DNA of 37,341 nt from Gammaproteobacteria bacterium (GCA_009837725.1 VXSY01000142.1:1-37341), one strand, 5' to 3'. Positions 9,015 to 18,929 are shown, numbered from the stretch's first letter. Made by a program: numbers and translations. The notes: generated by a model from the letters alone, not told the origin.

Positions 9015-9892
9015 CCGTCGGCCAACATGCCAAGGCCACCGTCGCCTTGGTCGCTATCGCGCTGAACCTGCTTGTGTGGTGCGTGCCACTGCTCCTCCTG
9101 TTCCCGCTTAAGTTGCTCGTGCCGCCCATGCGCCCTTGGTTCGCCCGCCGTGCCGCCGACGTGTATCGCGCCGCGGTCACGGTGGACGACTGGTGGCTCG
9201 GGGCCGTAGCCGGCGCGTCCTGGCAACAACCGGCGCTGGACCTCAATGCCGACGAGACCTGCGTCGTCATCTCCAACCACGTCTCCTGGGCCGACATCTT
9301 CGTCCTGCAAAGCGTCGTTTCCCGCCGGGGCCCCATCCTGAAGTTCCTCTGCAAGCGGGAACTGGCGTGGATTCCGGTGCTGGGGCTCATCTTCCTCGCC
9401 TTCGACTTCCCGATGCTGGCGCGCGCCCGCAGTTCAGCACGCGAACTGCCAGCGAGAACCCAACGGAGTCGAGCTCCGCGGCGAGGCGACATCGAACGCA
9501 TCCGCGAAGCGTGCGCCGGCCTTGCCGATGCGCCGGCGGCAATGCTGGCGTTCGTTGAGGGAACCCGCTTCCGCGAGGCCAAGCGCGATCCGGGTGCCGC
9601 TCTCGAACGCTTGCTGCCGCCTCGGGTTGGCGGCTTCGCGGCAATCCTCGCGGCACTCGAACCGTTGCGGGTGACGGTGGTGGATGTCGCGCTCGTCTAT
9701 CCCGAGCCACGGCCTGCACCGCTGTTCTGGCGCTTTCTCGCCGGCGATGCCGGTCCGGTTGACGTGGTCGTGCAAGCGACACCGGCCGGAGTCATCGCCA
9801 AAGAGGGCGCCAAGCCTTGGCTGGAGCGACGCTGGGTGGAAAAGGACGCGCTGCTGCGATCGGCCGCCACTGCCGCGGAGCAACCGCGGTGA
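9011..9892 (+). CDS. 1-acyl-sn-glycerol-3-phosphate acyltransferase (PlsC/LPLAT family)
   Basis: HX4D motif in SNHVSWADIFVLQ and FVEGTRF motif; ATGA overlap with upstream gene. Confidence 0.88.
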   Translation: MTVGQHAKATVALVAIALNLLVWCVPLLLLFPLKLLVPPMRPWFARRAADVYRAAVTVDDWWLGAVAGASWQQPALDLNADETCVVISNHVSWADIFVLQSVVSRRGPILKFLCKRELAWIPVLGLIFLAFDFPMLARARSSARELPARTQRSRAPRRGDIERIREACAGLADAPAAMLAFVEGTRFREAKRDPGAALERLLPPRVGGFAAILAALEPLRVTVVDVALVYPEPRPAPLFWRFLAGDAGPVDVVVQATPAGVIAKEGAKPWLERRWVEKDALLRSAATAAEQPR

Positions 9893-10596
9893 GCCGGAGC
9901 CTGGACATCCTGCTCGCGGAGGACCACGCCGAACTCGCCGAGACCACCGGCGCCTATCTCGAAGCCTGCGGCCATCATGTGGACTATGCGCCCGACGGTC
10001 TGGTGGCGGTGCATCTCGCAGTCACCGAGAACTACGACGTCATGGTGCTCGACGTCATGCTGCCCGGCATGGACGGCCTCAAGGTCTGCGAACGGCTGCG
10101 CAAGGACGCCCGCATCGCCACGCCGGTCATCATGCTCACGGCGCGGGACCGGCTCGAAGACAAGCTCACCGGCTTTGACGCCGGCGCCGACGACTATCTC
10201 GTCAAGCCCTTCGACATGCCCGAACTCGTGGCTCGGATTGAGGCACTGGCGCGGCGTGCCGAAGGACTGACGCGCCGCTACCAGGTAGCCGACCTGGTGC
10301 TCGACGCCGACACCGCCGAGGTCACCCGGAACGGCCTGCCCATCGCCCTGTCGCGCACCGCTTTCCGACTGCTCGAGCTCTTGCTGCGCGAACACCCCGG
10401 CATCGTCTCGCGCCGCACCATCGAACGCGACCTATGGGACGGCGAACCACCGCACAGCGACGCCCTGCGCAGCCACATCTACAATCTCCGCCAAGCCCTC
10501 GACCGCCCCTTCGCCGAGCACATCGTCACCACGGTGCCGGGCCGGGGCTATTGCCTGCGCTTCCCCGGCGGCGACTCGTCCGCGCCAGGAAACTGA
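9889..10596 (+). CDS. OmpR-family response regulator
   Basis: Receiver domain (LAEDHAEL, MVLDVMLPGMDGL, MLTARD, DDYLVKPFD) plus winged-helix C-terminus (VLDADTAEVTRNGLPIALSRTAFRLLELLL; VPGRGYCL). GTGA overlap with plsC-like gene. Confidence 0.95.
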   Translation: MSRSLDILLAEDHAELAETTGAYLEACGHHVDYAPDGLVAVHLAVTENYDVMVLDVMLPGMDGLKVCERLRKDARIATPVIMLTARDRLEDKLTGFDAGADDYLVKPFDMPELVARIEALARRAEGLTRRYQVADLVLDADTAEVTRNGLPIALSRTAFRLLELLLREHPGIVSRRTIERDLWDGEPPHSDALRSHIYNLRQALDRPFAEHIVTTVPGRGYCLRFPGGDSSAPGN

Positions 10597-11861
10597 ACCT
10601 CCACCGAGGTGCCGTGGCCCGGGCTGCTGCGGGCCTGCAGGGTCCAGCCATACTGCGCCGTCAGGCGACGGACGATCGAGAGTCCGAGGCCGTGCCCGTG
10701 CGCCATCGCCCGGCCAGCCTCGGCGCGATAGAACGGATCGAAGGCGCGTGCGAGTTCCTGTCGCGACATGCCAACACCGGTGTCGGAAACCCGCAACCGC
10801 TGGCCTTCGACACTGATCTCCACCTCGCCGTTGTCGGTATAGGCAAGCGCGTTGCGCAGCAGGTTGGCAATCACCACACGCACCGCTGGCACCGGCGCCC
10901 ATGCCTGCAGGGCACCTCCTTCGCGCACCGTCAGGCGGTTCTGCCGCTCCTCGGCGAGATCCGCCAGACGCCCGGCCTCTTCGGCGACGATGTCACCGAC
11001 CTGCACCGGGACGTCGGTAGCGACCGCCTCTTCGTGCGCCAAGGTGAGCAGGGTTTCGAGCAACGACTCCATGTCGTCGGCGGTGCGGCGCATCCTTGCC
11101 AGCGCCCGCCGGTCGTGCGACGGGCGGTCGGGATTGCGCTCGAGGAGGTCCAGCGAACCCTTGAACACGGCCAGCGGCGTGCGCAGCTCGTGTCCGGCAT
11201 CGCGGGTGAACAGGCGTTCGCGCTCGATGGCGGCATCGAGCCGGTTCGTGAAGCCGTCGAGGGCATCCACCATCGTTGCCACTTCCGCATCGGCGACGGT
11301 GCGAACGCCATCGAGATGGAGCGCAACGCCGCCGGGACGGTCGAAGTCCACCGTCTCGAGTTCCCGTGCCAGACGCACGAGGGGCGACAACGCGGCGCGA
11401 GACCAGCGATAGGCCACGAACAGCAGCACATACATCAACAGCAGCACCGCCGACAGTGGAAGGATGCCGAAATAGAAGGCGAGGTCCGACACCTGGCTTG
11501 CATTGAAGACGAGATACAAACGCTCCCCCCCGCGCTCGGAGACGTGCACCAGGCGGCTTCGCCCCTCGACCGCCAGCCGGCGGAATCCCGCCGGCTCGCC
11601 TTCGAGATCGGCCGGCAAGGACGATCCGTCCAGGAAGCCGCGCATGTTGGCGGTGTCCGGCAGCGGGTGGCCGTCGTCCTCGGCACGGCGCTGCCAGTAG
11701 TGCTCCGCCTCCAGCGCCAGCGCCTGCCGCGTCAGCAGGTCTTCCACCACCGCCTGTGTCGCGAAGATGCCGGCCACGGTTGCCGCGCCAATGACGGTGA
11801 GCTGCACGGCAAAAAGCCGCCCAAGGCGGGCGCTGAGCCCCCGACGCACACCCATTCGCAT
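10548..11861 (-). CDS. Sensor histidine kinase
   Basis: H-box DAGHELRTPLAVFKGSLDLL, N-box NLLRNALAYTDNG, G-boxes VSDTGVGMS / GHGLGLSIVRRL. Start probably the internal ATG at 11861 or 11855; the listed ORF runs to 11927. Confidence 0.93.
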   Translation of the reverse strand: MRMGVRRGLSARLGRLFAVQLTVIGAATVAGIFATQAVVEDLLTRQALALEAEHYWQRRAEDDGHPLPDTANMRGFLDGSSLPADLEGEPAGFRRLAVEGRSRLVHVSERGGERLYLVFNASQVSDLAFYFGILPLSAVLLLMYVLLFVAYRWSRAALSPLVRLARELETVDFDRPGGVALHLDGVRTVADAEVATMVDALDGFTNRLDAAIERERLFTRDAGHELRTPLAVFKGSLDLLERNPDRPSHDRRALARMRRTADDMESLLETLLTLAHEEAVATDVPVQVGDIVAEEAGRLADLAEERQNRLTVREGGALQAWAPVPAVRVVIANLLRNALAYTDNGEVEISVEGQRLRVSDTGVGMSRQELARAFDPFYRAEAGRAMAHGHGLGLSIVRRLTAQYGWTLQARSSPGHGTSVEVQFPGADESPPGKRRQ

Positions 11862-11876
11862 CCTCCTCCGAACGCA

Positions 11877-11933
11877 TTCTGCACGCCACCGCACGTCTTG
11901 CGCGCCACCGCGCGTCCTGCGCGCCACCGCTGC
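11877..11933. repeat. Three imperfect 19-bp tandem repeats (core GCRCGCCACCGC)
   Basis: TTCTGCACGCCACCGCACG / TCTTGCGCGCCACCGCGCG / TCCTGCGCGCCACCGCTGC between the CFA-synthase stop (11966) and the histidine kinase start. Confidence 0.8.
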
Positions 11934-11965
11934 AAGCGTTACGAGAGTGCCTGCCCTCCGCCCTG

Positions 11966-13039
11966 CTAGCGGTTAGCCGTGCGGCGCGGCTGGAACCGAT
12001 AGTGGCAGACAAGCCATTCGTTGCCACCGTTCCAGCCGAACAGTTCTTCGCAAGCCATGAAGAACATGCGCCAGCGTTGCAGTTGGACGGGCGCTCCGTC
12101 GCACTCGCTACCGGGCGGCAGCGCCATCGACAGTGCCTTGCCGGCGGCTTCGCGGTTGCGGTCGAGATTGTCGAGCCAAGCGCGGGCGGTGCGCTGGTAA
12201 TGGCTACCCGACGCCTCCCACGTTCGCGTCAACCGCATGTGCTCCTGGAAGTGTGCCAGCGTGTCCCGCGCCGGCATGACGCCGCCGGTGAAGAAGTGAC
12301 GCGCCATCCAGTCGCCGCGCCCTTCTGCCTCGAACGGATAGGCAAGGCTGCGGTGGCAGAAGATGTGGACGAACAGGGCTCCGTCCGCCACCAGCCACGA
12401 CGAAACTCGTTGCATCAGTTCCGCGTAGTTGCGCATGTGCTCGAACATCTCCACCGAGACGATGCGGTCGAAGCGCTCGTCCGGTACGAACTCGTTCACA
12501 TCGACGGTGCGGGCCTCCACGTTCGTGAGGCCGGCTGTGGCTGCCCTTGCGGCAATGCAGCGCCGTTGCTCGGCCGAATTCGACACCGCAACGATGTGCG
12601 AGGCTGGATGTCGCTCGGCCAGCCAAAGCGCGAACGAACCCCAGCCGCAGCCCAGATCCAGCACCCGCATCCCGTCGGTTAAGCCGGCCCGCTCGGCATA
12701 GAGCTCCAGCATCCGCTCCTCGGCCTGCGCCAGCGTGGTCGTTCCGGCAGGCCAGAGGCAAGCGCTGTATTTCAGGCGCGGCCCCAGCACCTGACCAAAG
12801 AAGCCCGGCGGCATGTCGTAGTGCTGTGCATTCGCGGTGGCGGTGTGCTCAGCGATGGCGCCGCGCTCGAGTTGCCGCAGGATGTCTCGCTGGCGGACGG
12901 CACGTCGCGCCTTGTCTCCTGCGCTCTCCTGCCGCAGTCGGCTACGAATCAGTTGACGAATGCCGAGCCGTAGGAGCGCATCGGGCACCCGACCGGCCTC
13001 CGCCTGGCGCACCAGCGCGTCGAAGCCCGGCAGCCTCAT
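11966..13039 (-). CDS. Cyclopropane-fatty-acyl-phospholipid synthase family methyltransferase
   Basis: NAQHYDMPPGFFGQVLGPRLKYSACLWP, RVLDLGCGWGSFALWLAERHP, RIVSVEMFEHMRNY. Confidence 0.9.
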   Translation of the reverse strand: MRLPGFDALVRQAEAGRVPDALLRLGIRQLIRSRLRQESAGDKARRAVRQRDILRQLERGAIAEHTATANAQHYDMPPGFFGQVLGPRLKYSACLWPAGTTTLAQAEERMLELYAERAGLTDGMRVLDLGCGWGSFALWLAERHPASHIVAVSNSAEQRRCIAARAATAGLTNVEARTVDVNEFVPDERFDRIVSVEMFEHMRNYAELMQRVSSWLVADGALFVHIFCHRSLAYPFEAEGRGDWMARHFFTGGVMPARDTLAHFQEHMRLTRTWEASGSHYQRTARAWLDNLDRNREAAGKALSMALPPGSECDGAPVQLQRWRMFFMACEELFGWNGGNEWLVCHYRFQPRRTANR

Positions 13040-14292
13040 GGCCTACCTCGCGCACGCCACACGGGCCCGCGCCAGCCCCCCGGCGCGAGCAGCATCTGCA
13101 CGTCGCTGGTGGCGCGTTCGGCGAATCCTGCCTCGCAATAGGCGAAGTAGAAGCGCCACATGCGCAGGAATCGGCCTGGGCTGGGGCAAGAAGCATTGTC
13201 CACAGGCAACGGTTCTTGTGGCGCCAAGTCTGCCGAAAGGCGATGCGCGCCAGCGTCGAGACGAAGCCGCCACTCGCGCAGGGTGCGCGCATAGTCGAGG
13301 CCGAAGTCCTCCAGGTTCACGAGGGTGAGGTCGACCTTTGCCGCGGCGCGGGTGAGCACCGATACACTGGGGATGAAGCCGCCGGGAAAGATGTGCTTCT
13401 TGATGAAGTCGGCGCGGTGGAGCGCGCGGCGGTAGCGGCTGTCGCGGATGACGATGGCCTGCAGTGCCATGAGCCCACTTGGCTTGAGCAGCCGCGCACA
13501 GGCAGTGAAGTAGCGGTCCAGATAGTCGTGTCCCACCGCCTCCACCATCTCCACGGAGACGATCTTGTCGAACTGCCCCGTGATGCGGCGGTAATCCCGC
13601 GCCAGCACCTTGACGCGTTCACTCAGGCCACACGCAGCAACGCGCTCGAGAGCGTAGCGATACTGCGCCTCGGACACCGTGACCGCGGTCACGCGACAGC
13701 CGAAACGTTGCGCGGCGTGGATCGCAAGACCTCCCCAGCCACAACCGATGTCCAGCAAGTGGTCGTCCGCGCCGAGTGCCAGTTTGCGGCAAAGGCGCGT
13801 GAGCTTTGCCTCGGAGGCCTCCTCCAACGATTCTGTCCCGGTGTCGTACACCGCGCAGGAGTAGCTCATGGTGTGGTCGAGAAAGGTGCGGAAGAAGCCG
13901 TTGCCAAGGTCGTAGTGGGCGTGGATGTTGCGCCGGCTGCCCCGCAGCGTGTTGCGGCGGAAGCTATGGCGGAGGGTAGCGGCAACGGTGGCCGGCAGCG
14001 ACGCGACTCCCTCCAAGCCCTGGAGCGCTGAGCGATTGCGCAGCATGATCCGAAGCAGCGCCGGCAGGTCGTCGCAATCCCATTCGCCATCCATGTAGCT
14101 CTCGCCAGCACCCACGGACCCATGCAGCAGAAGGCGACGAAAAAAGTCGGTTCGGTGGACGGTGACGCGCACCGTCGGCGGTCCCGCCCCGTACTCGGTG
14201 GTGCCCGCAGCCGTCGTAAGCAGCAATGTGCCGCCGCGCAGATTCCGGAGGGCTTGCTCGACAACGGTCTCGGCGAGACGACGGATGCTCAT
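13036..14292 (-). CDS. Cyclopropane-fatty-acyl-phospholipid synthase (second paralogue)
   Basis: IHAHYDLGNGFFRTFLDHTMSYSCAVY, LDIGCGWGGLAIHAA, KIVSVEMVEAVGHDYL. Start set at the internal ATG at 14292; ATGA overlap with downstream gene. Confidence 0.92.
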   Translation of the reverse strand: MSIRRLAETVVEQALRNLRGGTLLLTTAAGTTEYGAGPPTVRVTVHRTDFFRRLLLHGSVGAGESYMDGEWDCDDLPALLRIMLRNRSALQGLEGVASLPATVAATLRHSFRRNTLRGSRRNIHAHYDLGNGFFRTFLDHTMSYSCAVYDTGTESLEEASEAKLTRLCRKLALGADDHLLDIGCGWGGLAIHAAQRFGCRVTAVTVSEAQYRYALERVAACGLSERVKVLARDYRRITGQFDKIVSVEMVEAVGHDYLDRYFTACARLLKPSGLMALQAIVIRDSRYRRALHRADFIKKHIFPGGFIPSVSVLTRAAAKVDLTLVNLEDFGLDYARTLREWRLRLDAGAHRLSADLAPQEPLPVDNASCPSPGRFLRMWRFYFAYCEAGFAERATSDVQMLLAPGGWRGPVWRARGRP

Positions 14293-14990
14293 CGCGAACC
14301 CCGCTGCGGGTGGACGTGGAACTTCGCTCCCAGGAGCCGCAGCCGCAACGCCTGCCAGTAGATGCGGCAAAGCGTGACGACGCTCTGCACTGGACGACGC
14401 ATTGAGGCGGCGAGGGCCCGCGTCACCGTCAACGGCCGCGTGCGCAGGACGAGCCGAGCGCTGACGGCTTCGACTCCTGCCAGAGTGATGACGATGCCCA
14501 AGGCACCGTCCCGAATTGCAAGCCGCAGCGTGTAGCGGCCGGCAACCGGCAGGAACGGCGAGACGTGAAACGCCTTGTCGAACTCGAACCGGTATCTGCC
14601 GGGCCCGGCGCTCGCCGAGGCAGCGTTCAAGGCATAGCAATGCCGTTCGCCCCATGGCGTGTTGGTCACGTGCAGCACCACGCCGGTAAGCGTTCCCCTT
14701 CCGCCCGCAGCGACACCGAAATAGAAGTTCACCGGGTTGAAGTTGCCGGACAGCGAACGTGGCGCGGTAAGGGCGAGCAGGCGACCGTCCGCCTCGGCAC
14801 CCACGCGACGCAAGTGATCGCGAATGACATTCGGCGGCAGCAAATGACCATCGCCCGCCAGCAACCATCTCAGGCCACTCTGGACGCGCTCCACATCGAC
14901 GCAGAGCATCCAAAGCGGGTAGCGGAAGGAGTGCCGCGGCACTGCGCGCGCATGAACCACGGCGCCGACGCAGACCATCTCACCGAGCAT
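14289..14990 (-). CDS. DUF1365 family protein
   Basis: VVHARAVPRHSFRYPLWMLCVDVE, NFNPVNFYFGV, VLHVTNTPWGERHCY, FDKAFHVSPFLP. Start uncertain (14990 or 14978). Confidence 0.88.
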   Translation of the reverse strand: MLGEMVCVGAVVHARAVPRHSFRYPLWMLCVDVERVQSGLRWLLAGDGHLLPPNVIRDHLRRVGAEADGRLLALTAPRSLSGNFNPVNFYFGVAAGGRGTLTGVVLHVTNTPWGERHCYALNAASASAGPGRYRFEFDKAFHVSPFLPVAGRYTLRLAIRDGALGIVITLAGVEAVSARLVLRTRPLTVTRALAASMRRPVQSVVTLCRIYWQALRLRLLGAKFHVHPQRGSR

Positions 14991-16224
14991 CCGCCAACGC
15001 TCCCATGTGCCCCGCCGCAGCCGCAACCGCGTGGGCGGCCTCTACCCCACTCTGAAAGCCGTCCTCGTGGAACCCCCAGCCCCACCAAGCGCCGCACCAG
15101 AAGGTCCGGTTTGCGCCCTGCACCTCGGCGCGGCGACGCTGCGCCGCCTGTGTTCTCCGGGAAAATACGGGGTGGCTGTAGTGCCGTTCGGCCCAAACTG
15201 CCTGCAGTTGCCGCTCGGGGTTAAGCGTGACGAAGAACGGATGCGGCGAGTGGATTCCCTGCAGCCGGTTCATCCAATAGGTGAACTCCATGCCCCCAGC
15301 GCGACCGGCGCAGACGTTCCAACTCGACCAAGCGCCGCGACGCTGCGGCATCGCCGAAGCGTCGGAGTGCACCACGGCCCGGTTCGGCTGGTAGCGAAAG
15401 GCCCCCACGACCTCGCGTTCGAGTGGCGTGGGCGCTATGAGCTCGAGCGCTTGGTCGGCGTGACAAGCGAGCACCACATGCTCGAATCGGTCCCTTCCTA
15501 CATCCGTCTGCACCGTGGCCCCCTCCGCATCCCGCTCCACGCGCCGCACCGGCTGCGAGGCGCGGACGCAGCCTCGAAAGCGGCTCGCGAAGGCGCGCAC
15601 GTAGGCGGCAGAGCCACCCTCGACGACTTCCCACTGCGGGCGATCTCGAAGCTGCAACAAGCCGTGGTTGGCCATGAACTGCGCCACATGGCCGATGGGC
15701 GTCTGTCGCGCCCGTTCCGGCGGCACGGACCAGATGGCGGCGCACATGGGCAGCAGGTGCCGCTGCTCGAAGCTCTCGGAGAAACCCTCCTCTGCCAGAA
15801 ACTCCGCTAGCGTCCGAGTGTCGTCGTGGCCGACGCACCGGGCTGCCTGGTGGAACCGACGGATGTCGCGCAGCATGGCAAGGAAAGTGGAGCTGAGGAG
15901 GTTGCGGCGTTGGCAGAAGAGGGCCCGCAAGTCGGTCGTGCCGTACTCCACGCCGTCGACGCTGACCCCGAAGGACATGCTGGTGGGCCTTGAGTCCACG
16001 CCGAGTTCGTCGAGCCAAGCCGAAAAGCCGGGATAGTTGCGGCGATTGAAGACGATGAAGCCGGAATCCACGGCATACGTGCGCCCGTCCACGAACAGAT
16101 TGTGGGTGTCCGTGTGCCCGCCGAGGGAGCCGCTCGCCTCGAACAGGGTCACGTCGGCGAAGCGCTGCGCGACGTGGGCGGTCGCCATCCCGGCAACGCC
16201 ACCGCCAATCACCGCGACGCGCAT
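14980..16224 (-). CDS. FAD-dependent oxidoreductase (NAD/FAD-binding, amine-oxidase-like)
   Basis: N-terminal MRVAVIGGGVAGMATAHVAQRFADVTLFEASGSLGGHTDT, plus SGFIVFNRRNYPGF and WCGAWWGWGFHEDGFQSGVEAA. Confidence 0.9.
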   Translation of the reverse strand: MRVAVIGGGVAGMATAHVAQRFADVTLFEASGSLGGHTDTHNLFVDGRTYAVDSGFIVFNRRNYPGFSAWLDELGVDSRPTSMSFGVSVDGVEYGTTDLRALFCQRRNLLSSTFLAMLRDIRRFHQAARCVGHDDTRTLAEFLAEEGFSESFEQRHLLPMCAAIWSVPPERARQTPIGHVAQFMANHGLLQLRDRPQWEVVEGGSAAYVRAFASRFRGCVRASQPVRRVERDAEGATVQTDVGRDRFEHVVLACHADQALELIAPTPLEREVVGAFRYQPNRAVVHSDASAMPQRRGAWSSWNVCAGRAGGMEFTYWMNRLQGIHSPHPFFVTLNPERQLQAVWAERHYSHPVFSRRTQAAQRRRAEVQGANRTFWCGAWWGWGFHEDGFQSGVEAAHAVAAAAGHMGALADAR

Positions 16225-17102
16225 GGTCGCTCCGTCTCCGTGGGCGCCGGCTTCAGATCCGTCACGAGCCCGAGCGCCGCCAAGAGCTTGAGACCGAGCC
16301 ACGCGAGGTCTAGCTGCCACCAGCGAAAGCCCAGTCGCGCCGAGCCGGCGTGACGGTGGTGGTTGTTGTGCCAGCCCTCGCCCATGGTGATGAGCGCCAG
16401 CCACCAGAGATTGCGGCTCGAATCGCGAGTGTCGAACGGCCGCTGCCGGCGGCGCAAGGGACCGGGTCGATGGGCTACGGAGTTCACCAGAAAGGTCGCG
16501 TGCATGAGCGCGACGGTAGAAAGAACGTAACCCCACACCAGCATCTGCCAGCCGTTCGTGCCGAAGTCTGGGCCGAGCGCCTCGCCGAGCGCGAACATCG
16601 ACGCGCCATAGGCCACGGGCGCCGCGAGGTCGAAGCGATTCAGCCATCGCAACTCGGGAAATCGGGCGAGATCCCGAACGCGCACCAAGGGCGTGCGGAA
16701 ATGACGACGAGTGAGGAACCAACCCATGTGCGACCAACAAAAGCCGCGCCCCGCATTATGCGGATCGGCACCTGTGTCTGCGTTCGTGTGATGCAGTCGA
16801 TGGTGCGCGGCCCACCACAGTGGCCCACGCTGCGTCGCGGCGGCGCCCAGCGTCGCGAACACGAACTGGGTGCCCCGGCCGGCGCGAAACGCCCGGTGCG
16901 AGAAACATCGGTGGTAGAAGGCGCTAACCGCGAACGCCCGAACAAGGTAGGAGACGACTGCCACGGCCAGCGCCGCAGCGCTGACGCCGACGGCAAACAC
17001 GGCCAAGCACGCCAGATGCAGACCCATGAAGGGGACAATCCGCAGCCAGCCGATTGCGTCCTCCGACCCACCGCCTTCCATGGCCCCGGCCACACGTTCC
17101 AT
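16209..17102 (-). CDS. Acyl-CoA / fatty acid delta-9-type desaturase
   Basis: Three histidine boxes: HRCFSH, HRLHH, HNNHH. Start probably internal ATG 17102. Confidence 0.9.
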   Translation of the reverse strand: MERVAGAMEGGGSEDAIGWLRIVPFMGLHLACLAVFAVGVSAAALAVAVVSYLVRAFAVSAFYHRCFSHRAFRAGRGTQFVFATLGAAATQRGPLWWAAHHRLHHTNADTGADPHNAGRGFCWSHMGWFLTRRHFRTPLVRVRDLARFPELRWLNRFDLAAPVAYGASMFALGEALGPDFGTNGWQMLVWGYVLSTVALMHATFLVNSVAHRPGPLRRRQRPFDTRDSSRNLWWLALITMGEGWHNNHHRHAGSARLGFRWWQLDLAWLGLKLLAALGLVTDLKPAPTETERPCASR

Positions 17103-17426
17103 ACCCGCCTGGTTCCCAATGCAACGAGGCGAGCATCGTCGAACCGCCGTGAACGAGATGTGAGGGAACGCGACACGCCGCTTCACGTTGCCTTCACGTC
17201 TCACCCGGGGTCAGCGGATCGTCGGTGGAGTGCCGGCGCTGTTCCGGCTGAGCCAGAACTCGATCAAGGTCCCGCGAGTTGCAGTGCGCGACCACCCGGC
17301 GCCGCCAGCACCTTCGCGACCCGGCTCACGGCGTGAAGGGCTTGCGGGTCGAGCGCGGGACCTCCCGGTTGCTGGTAGTCTGTCCGCCGAAGATCAAGCT
17401 ATGCATTCAGTCTTGAGGCGGCGTTC

Positions 17427-18209
17427 TTGGCGAGCGAACAGCGGAAACAAGCGCAGAGCGGCAAATCGCGCCGTGGCATCCGCAAGGCAGCCACGGTGCT
17501 GGTGGTGCGACAGGCGGCTGCCGACATCGAAGTGTTCATGGTGCAGCGACCGGCTCGTGGCGTGTTTCCGGACCTGCATGTCTTCCCCGGCGGCAAGGTG
17601 GATGCCCTCGACAGCGATTTCGAGCACGCCTGCGCTGGCCTCGACGACCGCGACGCCTCACGCCGTCTGATGGTGGCCCGCGGCGGCTTGCGCTACTGGG
17701 TAACCGCGATCCGCGAGTGCTTCGAGGAGAGCGGCGTGCTGCTCGCCTATCGAAACGGCACGTTGTTCGAACCGGCGGACGATGCGGAGTCGGAGCGCTT
17801 CGATGGCTATCAGGACGCACTTGGGGCCGGCGAAACCACGCTGGGCGAAATCGCGCGCCGCGAGGGGCTCGAACTCGCGACCGATCGCGTTGCCTATTTC
17901 AGCCACTGGATCACGCCGGAGACTGCGCCGGCCCGCTTCGACACACGCTTTTTCATCGCTGCCATGCCACCGCGACAGTCGGCGTTCGGCCATCAGCACG
18001 AAACCGTCGGCGGGGAGTGGGTTACGCCCACGTCGGCCCTCAGCCGTTTCGACGAAGGCGACTGGCAGATGATCTTTCCGACCTTGACGACGCTGCGCAT
18101 GGCAGCGCCCTACCGTTCCGTCGAGGAACTGCTCGGAGCGGTGCGCGCAGGTGCGCATCGCATCGAGATCACCGGCGAACTGCATCGCCAAGGCATGCAG
18201 TACTCCTGA
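17427..18209 (+). CDS. NUDIX hydrolase (NUDT19-like)
   Basis: TVLVVRQ...VFPGGKVD...[23 protein letters not shown] start, exact start uncertain. Confidence 0.8.
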   Translation: MASEQRKQAQSGKSRRGIRKAATVLVVRQAAADIEVFMVQRPARGVFPDLHVFPGGKVDALDSDFEHACAGLDDRDASRRLMVARGGLRYWVTAIRECFEESGVLLAYRNGTLFEPADDAESERFDGYQDALGAGETTLGEIARREGLELATDRVAYFSHWITPETAPARFDTRFFIAAMPPRQSAFGHQHETVGGEWVTPTSALSRFDEGDWQMIFPTLTTLRMAAPYRSVEELLGAVRAGAHRIEITGELHRQGMQYS

Positions 18210-18218
18210 CGACGGCGC

Positions 18219-18929
18219 GTGGTGGCGGCTAACGTGGCGCAACCCCATACCGGGCCGCGAGGCGACGGCCCGGGAACGCTGCTCGAAATCGATGGGGTTT
18301 CGAAGAGCTTTCGCGATGGCGGCCGCGACCGTCCGGTGCTGGCCGAGGTGTCCTTTCGGGTCGAAGCCGGCACCGCCGTAGCCCTTCGTGGTCCGAGCGG
18401 CTGCGGCAAGTCCACTCTTCTCAATATCATCGCCGGCATCTTGCAGCCGGACTCTGGTGCAGTGCGCTTCCACGGCGATGAGGCTTCGTTCACCGTGTCC
18501 GCCGGCAACGAACGGGAACGAGCGCAGTTTCGCCGCCGCCGAGTGGGCATGGTGTTCCAGTTCTTCAACCTCGTGCCGACGTTGACGGCGGCGGAGAACG
18601 TGCGCTTGGCGGTAGAACTCGCCGGCGACGGCGAGGCAGACCGTGCTCTAGATCGGCTCGAAACGCTGGGGCTCGGGACACGGCGTGATGCCTTTCCTGC
18701 GTTTCTTTCCGGCGGCGAACAACAGCGAGTCGCCATCGCCCGCGCCCTCGCCGCGGAGCCACCGCTGGTGCTTGCCGATGAACCCACGGGCAACCTCGAC
18801 CGTGCCAATGCCGATCAGGTCATCGACGCGCTTTGGCAGGAAACGCGGGAAGCGGGGGCTGCCCTCGTGATCGCAACCCACAGCGAACGCATCGCCACCC
18901 GGGCCGATCGCGTGATCGAGCTCGCGTAA
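18219..18929 (+). CDS. ABC transporter ATP-binding protein (LolD/AttE-like)
   Basis: Walker [10 protein letters not shown], signature [15 protein letters not shown], Walker [13 protein letters not shown]. Confidence 0.95.
   Translation: MVAANVAQPHTGPRGDGPGTLLEIDGVSKSFRDGGRDRPVLAEVSFRVEAGTAVALRGPSGCGKSTLLNIIAGILQPDSGAVRFHGDEASFTVSAGNERERAQFRRRRVGMVFQFFNLVPTLTAAENVRLAVELAGDGEADRALDRLETLGLGTRRDAFPAFLSGGEQQRVAIARALAAEPPLVLADEPTGNLDRANADQVIDALWQETREAGAALVIATHSERIATRADRVIELA

Noticed and set aside
10434-11969. 511-aa plus-strand ORF
   Set aside because: Antisense to a clear histidine kinase; low-complexity R/H/Q-rich translation typical of GC-rich shadow ORFs.
17317-17351. Inverted repeat CGACCCG...CGGGTCG between desaturase and NUDIX genes
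   Set aside because: 7-bp arms with a long loop in very GC-rich DNA; insufficient to claim a regulatory site.
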